NCBI GenBank assembly: GCA_035653595.1
Contig: DASRBO010000134.1
Location: 1 to 14,863, forward strand
Length of the DNA: 14,863 bases
Source of the DNA: DASRBO01 sp035653595
GTDB taxonomy: Bacteria > Actinomycetota > Acidimicrobiia > Acidimicrobiales > JAJPHE01
Direction: 5' to 3'
Shown piece after piece: positions 10,908-14,863 of this stretch (its first letter is position 1; each line of letters opens with the position of its first letter). Under the pieces are notes generated by a model. That model was given only the letters and a program-made list of their open reading frames with translations. It was not told the DNA's origin and ran no database searches. A program made the translations under genes and the position numbers.

Positions 10908-11486
10908 ATGATCCTGTCTGACCGCACCATCCGCCAGCAGCTGGCCGAGGGTCGGATCGTCATAGACCCCCTCGACGAGAGCTGCGTCCAGCCCTCGTCG
11001 GTCGACCTGCACATCGACCGCTACTTCCGCGTCTTCCGCAACCACACCATGCGGGTCATCGACGTCAAGGAGGACCAGGAGGAGCTGACCGAGCTGGTGG
11101 AGATCGCCGAGGACGATCTCTTCATCCTCCACCCCGGCGAGTTCGTGCTCGGATCGACGCTGGAGAGGGTGGCGCTGCCCGACGACCTGGTCGCCCGACT
11201 CGAGGGCAAGTCGTCCCTCGGACGCCTGGGTCTTCTGATCCACTCGACGGCCGGCTTCGTCGACAGCGGGTGGGACGGGCACCTCACCCTGGAGCTGTCC
11301 AACGTCGCCAACCTCCCGATCACCCTGTACCCGGGCATGAAGATCGGCCAGATCAGCTTCCTGCAGATGACCACCGCCGCCGAGCACCCCTACGGCTCCG
11401 AGGAGGCCGGGTCCAAGTACCAGCACCAGCGGGGCCCGACGCCGAGCCGGTACTTCGAGAACTTCGGTCCCCGCGGCGAGCGCTGA
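10908..11486 (+). CDS. dcd: dCTP deaminase, probably bifunctional dUMP-forming type
   Basis: The enzyme deaminates dCTP for thymidylate synthesis. The actinobacterial Dcd:Dut form also hydrolyses dUTP, giving dUMP directly. The 192 residues follow the M. tuberculosis enzyme closely as I recall it: start MILSDRTIR, VQPSSVDLHID (27-37), LHPGEFVLGSTLE (74-86), KSSLGRLGLLIHSTAGF (101-117) and catalytic Glu129 in HLTLEL. NVANLPITLYPGMKIGQ (132-148) and GSKYQHQRGPTPSRY (168-182) close the match. The trimeric fold and C-terminal lid are present in full. The bifunctional reading rests on overall resemblance rather than a tested residue. The ATG follows a TANNNT box, so the mRNA is probably leaderless. 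It is the last clearly housekeeping gene before the accessory methylase block. Confidence 0.95.
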   Translation: MILSDRTIRQQLAEGRIVIDPLDESCVQPSSVDLHIDRYFRVFRNHTMRVIDVKEDQEELTELVEIAEDDLFILHPGEFVLGSTLERVALPDDLVARLEGKSSLGRLGLLIHSTAGFVDSGWDGHLTLELSNVANLPITLYPGMKIGQISFLQMTTAAEHPYGSEEAGSKYQHQRGPTPSRYFENFGPRGER

Positions 11487-11493
11487 CCCCCGG

Positions 11494-11525
11494 GCAGCGG
11501 CCCCGGCCCTCCCCGGGGCGGCTGT
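11494..11525 (+). terminator. dcd: Strong GC hairpin after dcd
   Basis: GCCCCGG (11500-11506) pairs with CCGGGGC (11513-11519) around a 6-base loop. After one G-G mismatch the stem continues with GCAGC (11494-11498) against GCTGT (11521-11525), giving about 12 pairs, one of them a G-U wobble. It starts 8 bases after the dcd stop. There is no U-tract, but U-less hairpins are common at actinobacterial gene ends. It would insulate dcd from the methyltransferase gene. Confidence 0.5.
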
Positions 11526-11591
11526 CACCGGCCCGCCGTAGGATGGAACATGTGTTCGCTCAGGGTCCGCCCGGCTACGGCGGCCGTGCTC

Positions 11592-11597
11592 TAACTT
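11592..11597 (+). promoter_or_regulatory. TANNNT box before the methyltransferase gene
   Basis: TAACTT lies 7 bases before an ATG at 11605, the same spacing as the leaderless-type boxes of gpmA, the CNBD gene and dcd. Transcription starting near 11605 would give the methyltransferase gene a 17-base leader that still contains a GGTGAG ribosome site. Confidence 0.4.
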
Positions 11598-11604
11598 CGG
11601 ATCG

Positions 11605-11625
11605 ATGACGGTGAGTCGGCCATGA
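11605..11625 (+). CDS. Possible six-codon leader ORF (MTVSRP) overlapping the methyltransferase start
   Basis: ATG at 11605 opens six codons and its TGA (11623-11625) overlaps the methyltransferase ATG at 11622 in the ATGA arrangement. The TAACTT box 7 bases upstream would place the transcription start at or next to this ATG. If so, leaderless initiation on the mini-ORF followed by re-initiation could set the methylase level. It may also be chance: the same bases contain GGTGAG, a plausible ribosome site for 11622 on its own. Confidence 0.25.
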   Translation: MTVSRP

Positions 11626-13124
11626 CCGGTCAACCCCGTCGCAGGACCGCCACCTCGGCCTTCGGCGTGGGGCGGCGGGAGAACCACGACTCCTCCGAGT
11701 TCTACGCCCGGTTCCGGGCCCCGGAGATCGTCCACAGCGACGAGGTCACCCCGACCGACATCGACCGGCTGTGCCGGCAGGGGGACAGCCGGTCCATGGC
11801 CGAGCTCCCCGACGGCTGCGTGGCCCTGGTCGTGACGTCGCCGCCCTACTTCGCCGGCAAGGAGTACGAGGAGGCGCTGGGCCAGGGCCACATCCCCGGC
11901 AGCTACCTCGAGTATCTGGAGATGCTGCGGGCGGTGTTCGCCGAGTGCAAGAGGGTCCTCGAACCCGGCGGTCGCCTGGCGGTGAACGTGGCCAACCTGG
12001 GGCGCAAGCCCTACCGCAGCCTGTCCAGCGACGTGGTCCGCATCCTCGAGGAGGACCTCGGCCTCCTCCTCCGGGGCGAGGTCATCTGGCGCAAGGGCGA
12101 CGGAGCCTCCGGGTCGTGCGCCTGGGGCTCGTTCCGCAGCGCAGCCAACCCGGTGCTGCGCGACACCACCGAGCGGGTGATCATCGCCTCCAAGGGCCGC
12201 TTCGACCGGGCCCGCAGCACCGAGGACCGCCGCCGGGCCGGACTGCCCCACGCCAGCACGATCGGAACCGACGAGTTCCTCGAGGCCACCCTCGACGTGT
12301 GGACCATCGCCCCCGAGAGCGCCAGGCGGGTCAACCACCCCGCCCCGTTCCCGGTCGAGCTGCCCCAGCGCCTGATCGAGCTGTACACCTACGCCGGCGA
12401 CCTGGTGCTGGACCCGTTCATGGGCTCGGGCACCACCCTGGTGGCCGCCACCCGGACCGGCCGGCGCTGCGCCGGCTACGACACGGATGCGGCCTACGTC
12501 ACCGCCGCCCGGCGCCGGATCGCCGCCGAACCAGCCCGGCCCCCCGTCACCGCCCCCACCCGGCCGGCCCGGACGGGCGCCCGGGCCGGCGGGCGGACGG
12601 GCCGCGCCAGGGTCGAGGTCGTTCTGGCCGCGCCCGGCTCCGACTTCCAGGCCCGGGCCTCGAGGGAGGGCAAGGCGGCCCAGGCCATCGCCCAGGAGGT
12701 GCTGGACGAGGTGGCCGGCTTCCAGATCGTCCAGGTGAACCACCGCCTCCGCGGCCTCGGGGTCACGGTGAACTTCATCGCCTCCGACGGTGGGGGCAAC
12801 CCCTGGTACTTCGACGTGTCGGGCGCCTTCACCAGCACCAGGGGCGGCCTGCTCCGGACCGACACGGTCTGGAAGTCGCTGGGGCGGGCCAACGTGCTCT
12901 ACGCAAACAACAAGACCCCGATCGTGCTGCTGTCCACCGATCTGCCCAAGCCCCGCAGCGAGGGCGACCTCGCCATCCGCGGAGTGGGGCCGGCGATCGT
13001 GTTCGACGTGGTGGACATGATGTCGGAGGAGGGCCACGAGCGGCTCCGCCTGTACGCCAAGGGCGACCACTCGACCAGGCCCGAGCCCGGCTACTGGACG
13101 GCCAAGGAGCTCGCCCGCCTCTGA
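11622..13124 (+). CDS. Beta-class DNA methyltransferase (TSPPY type) with extra C-terminal domain
   Basis: This is an SAM-dependent DNA base methylase of 500 residues. The catalytic motif TSPPY (72-76) precedes the SAM-binding motif DPFMGSGTT (264-272), which is the beta-class order; SPPY is commonest in N4-cytosine enzymes, so m4C is favoured over m6A. Other matches are RVLEPGGRLAVNVANLG (111-127), GEVIWRKG (152-159), DVWTIAP (225-231) and HPAPFPVELPQRLI (239-252). After a low-complexity Ala/Pro/Arg linker (301-330) comes a separate domain, about 330-485, that is not part of the methylase fold. It has WYFDVSGAFTSTRGGLLRT then DTVWKSLGRA, a pattern reminiscent of PD-(D/E)XK nucleases but with serine after the Asp398-x pair. 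The ATG at 11622 follows GGTGAG. It faces a candidate nuclease gene tail to tail, 12 bases apart. The target sequence is unknown. Confidence 0.85.
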   Translation: MTGQPRRRTATSAFGVGRRENHDSSEFYARFRAPEIVHSDEVTPTDIDRLCRQGDSRSMAELPDGCVALVVTSPPYFAGKEYEEALGQGHIPGSYLEYLEMLRAVFAECKRVLEPGGRLAVNVANLGRKPYRSLSSDVVRILEEDLGLLLRGEVIWRKGDGASGSCAWGSFRSAANPVLRDTTERVIIASKGRFDRARSTEDRRRAGLPHASTIGTDEFLEATLDVWTIAPESARRVNHPAPFPVELPQRLIELYTYAGDLVLDPFMGSGTTLVAATRTGRRCAGYDTDAAYVTAARRRIAAEPARPPVTAPTRPARTGARAGGRTGRARVEVVLAAPGSDFQARASREGKAAQAIAQEVLDEVAGFQIVQVNHRLRGLGVTVNFIASDGGGNPWYFDVSGAFTSTRGGLLRTDTVWKSLGRANVLYANNKTPIVLLSTDLPKPRSEGDLAIRGVGPAIVFDVVDMMSEEGHERLRLYAKGDHSTRPEPGYWTAKELARL

Positions 13125-13137
13125 ACCGGCCCCCGGT
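13125..13137. terminator. Small hairpin between convergent genes
   Basis: ACCGG-CCC-CCGGT occupies exactly the 12-base gap between the two facing stop codons and reads the same on both strands apart from the loop. A 5-pair stem with a 3-base loop and no U-tract is a weak candidate for a bidirectional terminator. Confidence 0.25.
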
Positions 13138-13739
13138 CAGGCCCCCAAGAGGGCGGTCAGCCCGGGGCGGGGCCGGTCGTCGACCCGCAGCTGGTGCGAG
13201 GTCAGGAACACCCGGTTGTCCGTGCAGACCGTCTCGATCTGGCCCCAGCGCTCCGCCGTCACGTCGCCGAAGAGGATCAGGGTGGGAAGCGCCTGCAGAC
13301 CGCCGAGCTGGAAGTAGACGGACTTGTACAGCAGCGCCTGCTGCAGACCCAGCTCCCACCGGGTGGCCGGCTCGAGCTCGGCTATGTGGGTGAGGAACCG
13401 GGGCGAGTACCCAAGGACGAGGTCGACCTCCCGCCGCCAGCCCGGGTGGCGGACCTTGGACCCCACATAGGGCACCCGGCCCTCGAGCGCCCGGCGCAGG
13501 GAGTCGTGCACCGCCGCCTCCCCCGAGGGGGGTATGTGCTGGGCCTTGTCGAAGCCCTTCATGATCTGGTCTTTGATGGTGGAGTGCGACAGGTCGAACC
13601 TGTCCTCCCACTGGCGGTAGAAGGTGCCCTTGGCCCCGTTGGAGAGCTGGTGCCAGTTGGCCAGCTCCGCCTCGGCGTGGACGGCGGCTACGACCGCCTC
13701 CCGCTCGTCGGGGTCCAGCTCACCCAGCCTGCGCGACAT
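13137..13739 (-). CDS. Candidate restriction endonuclease, PD-(D/E)XK-like (inferred)
   Basis: I do not recognise this 200-residue protein as a named family. The N-terminal half (1-75) is helical and charged. The centre carries the order expected of a PD-(D/E)XK nuclease core. Asp106 is in REVDLVLG, followed by a strand ending in HIAELEP with Glu121-x-Glu123. Then comes a helix GLQQALLYKS with Q134xxxY138, the motif seen in RecB-type nucleases. The E-x-E form (instead of E-x-K) is known in BamHI. A hydrophobic strand LPTLILFGD (151-159) follows, as in the fold. It converges on a DNA methyltransferase gene and lies 28 bases after another minus-strand gene, probably its operon partner. The ATG at 13739 has no strong ribosome site, so coupling is likely. 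The nuclease role is inferred from motifs and context; alternatives are a non-catalytic DNA-binding protein. Confidence 0.5.
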   Translation of the reverse strand: MSRRLGELDPDEREAVVAAVHAEAELANWHQLSNGAKGTFYRQWEDRFDLSHSTIKDQIMKGFDKAQHIPPSGEAAVHDSLRRALEGRVPYVGSKVRHPGWRREVDLVLGYSPRFLTHIAELEPATRWELGLQQALLYKSVYFQLGGLQALPTLILFGDVTAERWGQIETVCTDNRVFLTSHQLRVDDRPRPGLTALLGA

Positions 13740-13767
13740 GGGCCCATGCTGGCCCAGGCCCAGAAGC

Positions 13768-14193
13768 TCAGACCACCCGGCCCTGCATCAGGGTGTCGAT
13801 CAGGTGATCCACCGCGGCGCGGCGGCCGCCAGTTGCCTCTTCATCGGGCCCGTCATCGCCGGCCCACGGCAGGGGCCGACCCGCCTCGTAGGCGTCGGCC
13901 GCCTCCACCCATCCCGTGTCGGTCAGTTGGGACAGGGTGCGGAAGCAGCGGACCTGCTCCCGTTCCAGCGCTCTCCAGTTGGGCTTTGCCGTCTGGCGCG
14001 ACAGGGGGTCGAGCGAGGCCCACAGCCCCTGGGCGATCCCGTACAGGGTCACCTGGGGGCTGGTCCAGGGGTGGCGGGCGTGGCACCAGCCGACCTTGAC
14101 CCCGGAGTCCATCCACAAGTCGACCAGCTTGTGGGGGTACTGGCGCGACTCCCACCACGCCAGCTTGTCTCCACTTCGCCCCAACCGTGTCAC
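13768..14193 (-). CDS. Unknown tryptophan-rich protein, operon partner of the candidate nuclease
   Basis: A 141-residue soluble protein I do not recognise. It has nine tryptophans, an unusual density, clustered in LAWWESRQYPHKLVDLWMD (11-29), VGWCHARHPWTSPQ (35-47) and GLWASLDPLSRQ (56-67). The second half is helical (RALEREQVRCFRTLSQL) with an acidic DDGPDEE stretch near 113-119 and a terminal helix. There is no signal peptide or membrane segment, and the two cysteines (37, 83) do not make a metal motif. The GTG start at 14193 has AGGGGTGA close upstream. GC-rich third positions support real coding. It is the first gene of a two-gene unit with the candidate endonuclease 28 bases downstream, so a role as specificity, control or immunity factor of that system is possible but unproven. 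Confidence 0.6.
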   Translation of the reverse strand: MTRLGRSGDKLAWWESRQYPHKLVDLWMDSGVKVGWCHARHPWTSPQVTLYGIAQGLWASLDPLSRQTAKPNWRALEREQVRCFRTLSQLTDTGWVEAADAYEAGRPLPWAGDDGPDEEATGGRRAAVDHLIDTLMQGRVV

Positions 14194-14244
14194 CCGTCAC
14201 CCCTAGCCGGACCCACGTCCCGTCTCCCGGTCCCTACCCACCCT

Positions 14245-14273
14245 GTCGTACGCCTCGGGTGCGAGCCAGACAA
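14245..14273 (-). promoter_or_regulatory. Possible promoter of the two-gene nuclease unit
   Basis: On the minus strand TTGTCT (14273-14268) and TACGAC (14250-14245) are separated by exactly 17 bases, matching -35 and -10 positions at 4/6 and 3/6. It would give a leader of about 45 bases before the GTG at 14193. Weak but the best pair in the gap. Confidence 0.25.
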
Positions 14274-14301
14274 GGGCCATTTACACCCTGGCCCCACCTT
14301 G

Positions 14302-14570
14302 CTAGCGCGGATCCCCTCGGGGCGGTCTTGGCGCAAGCCCGAAGGCCGCCTCCAGCGAGCCCAGGCGCAAGTAGTGGATGTATGCAGTGCCGTCGTGATC
14401 GGGTACGGCCCCCCGTCGGTGGTGATGATGGCGGCCACGTGCCTGCCATCCCGGGTGTGCACCCCATGACCCGGTGCCCGTCTCGCCCTGTCGGGGAGGT
14501 CGTCCTCGTCCCCGGTGATCCCGATGTTGTCGCGCCTGCCTCCGGCGCCCTCGGCGACACCCTCCGGGTG
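14302..14570 (-). pseudogene. Probable frameshifted coding remnant
   Basis: The 463 bases between the GTG at 14193 and the tRNA hold no intact recognisable gene. On the minus strand one frame reads protein-like text with GC-rich third positions, including HTRDGRHVAAIITTDGGPYP, down to about 14385. There third-position GC collapses in that frame. The adjacent frame then becomes protein-like (DGTAYIHYLRLGSLEAAFGL) and stops with TAG at 14302-14304. The join would give a plausible continuous beta-rich then helical sequence, so a single frameshift in a small gene is the simplest reading. No family is recognised and no start is convincing. It could also be two chance open stretches in GC-rich DNA, or a sequencing error in an intact gene. 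Confidence 0.3.
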
Positions 14571-14639
14571 CCCCAGGGACGCCGCGCGTCGGCGACAAGG
14601 TCGGGCCCCGGCACGCCCGGCCGTGACCTGCGCCTTTGC

Positions 14640-14645
14640 TATCGT
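14640..14645 (+). promoter_or_regulatory. Possible -10 box for tRNA-Gly
   Basis: TATCGT fits TANNNT and lies 11 bases before the mature tRNA 5' end, a normal place for a short precursor. No convincing -35 hexamer is present. Confidence 0.35.
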
Positions 14646-14656
14646 CAACGCCTCTC

Positions 14657-14727
14657 GCGGGCGTAGTTCAGAGGCAGAACATCAGCTTCCCAAGCTGAGA
14701 ACGCGAGTTCGATTCTCGTCGCCCGCT
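14657..14727 (+). tRNA. tRNA-Gly (anticodon CCC)
   Basis: A 71-base cloverleaf folds without mismatches. The acceptor is GCGGGCG (14657-14663) with CGCCCGC (14720-14726), and T14727 is the discriminator. The D arm is GTTC...GAAC. The anticodon stem is TCAGC/GCTGA (14682-14686, 14694-14698) with loop TTCCCAA, anticodon CCC at 14689-14691, reading GGG. There is a four-base variable loop, and the T arm GCGAG/CTCGT (one G-T pair) has loop TTCGATT. CCA is not encoded. U73 is normal for bacterial tRNA-Gly. Confidence 0.96.
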
Positions 14728-14749
14728 CTCCTTCTCCCGCGAAACGATC

Positions 14750-14863
14750 ATGGTCGTTGACGTTGCAGTGATCGACCAGTCGAGAGTCGACCACACCGAT
14801 GCCGTGCCACAAACGCGCCACTACATCGATGTAATTCGACGGCACATTCAGCCAGGAGCACTT
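14750..14863 (+). CDS. Start of an unidentified gene, cut by the right edge
   Basis: An ATG at 14750 opens a frame that stays open for 38 codons to the window edge, with protein-like text ending TRHYIDVIRRHIQPGAL. Third-position GC is about 57% (21 of 37 codons after the start), far below the chaperone and metabolic genes in the window, so the segment has a different base composition and may be acquired DNA adjoining the tRNA gene. The ribosome site is weak. The ending is vaguely like the helix before motif I of SAM-dependent methyltransferases, but too little is visible to name a function. A 12-base palindrome (14822-14833) lies within it. Confidence 0.4.
   Translation, partial: MVVDVAVIDQSRVDHTDAVPQTRHYIDVIRRHIQPGAL
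14822..14833. repeat. Perfect 12-base palindrome
   Basis: TACATCGATGTA is a perfect palindrome inside the partial right-edge frame. It may simply be codons TAC-ATC-GAT-GTA (YIDV), but its position just downstream of the tRNA in lower-GC DNA makes it worth noting as a possible protein-binding site. Confidence 0.3.

Noticed and set aside
10869..13070. 733-residue minus-strand open frame across dcd and the methyltransferase
   Set aside because: Low-complexity antisense shadow with no domain; both plus-strand genes beneath it have clear motifs.
14515..14760. 81-residue plus-strand frame reading SEAEHQLPKLRTRVRFSSPA
   Set aside because: The sense-strand counterpart of the same tRNA artefact.
14645..14845. 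66-residue minus-strand frame reading RATRIELAFSAWEADVLP
   Set aside because: This is the well-known spurious translation of a tRNA gene in antisense; the tRNA cloverleaf explains the sequence.

Overview
The window is high-GC DNA, roughly 70% G+C by eye, with codon third positions that are nearly all G or C. It reads as an actinobacterial chromosome. Evidence for this is a HspR-controlled dnaK operon, a bifunctional-type dCTP deaminase, an EtfD/Rv0338c-type membrane Fe-S oxidoreductase, and several genes with a TANNNT box only 6-8 bases before the start codon. The gene set (purA, clpB, hspR, dnaJ, grpE, dnaK, etfD, dcd) resembles, from memory, a neighbourhood of the Mycobacterium and Streptomyces chromosomes. 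The exact lineage cannot be read from the window; a deep-branching actinobacterium such as Acidimicrobiia is a guess.

Layout. Positions 1-370 (minus) hold the 5' part of purA. Positions 471-7016 (minus) are one heat-shock chaperone operon read right to left: dnaK, grpE, dnaJ, hspR, clpB. Its divergent control region (7017-7145) carries an inverted repeat matching the HspR operator (HAIR) and a second perfect repeat built from CIRCE-like half-sites. Rightwards on the plus strand come gpmA (phosphoglycerate mutase), a stand-alone cyclic-nucleotide-binding-fold protein, the large EtfD-like oxidoreductase and dcd. From 11605 to 14193 there is an accessory block: a TSPPY-type DNA methyltransferase with an extra C-terminal domain faces, tail to tail, a two-gene minus-strand unit. 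That unit encodes a small tryptophan-rich protein and a protein with PD-(D/E)XK-like signatures. After it comes a 460-base stretch with a probable decayed coding remnant, then tRNA-Gly(CCC). Last is the start of a plus-strand gene with clearly lower third-position GC, suggesting that a different, possibly acquired, segment begins at the tRNA.

How the parts work together. DnaK, DnaJ and GrpE form the Hsp70 cycle. ClpB is the disaggregase that works with them. HspR is the MerR-type repressor encoded in the same operon, so the unit should autoregulate. GpmA, EtfD and Dcd are ordinary metabolic genes (glycolysis, electron transfer from ETF to the respiratory chain, dTTP precursor supply). The most interesting block is the candidate restriction-modification or other methylation-linked system between dcd and the tRNA: methylase with a fused domain, candidate nuclease, and an unrecognised third protein.
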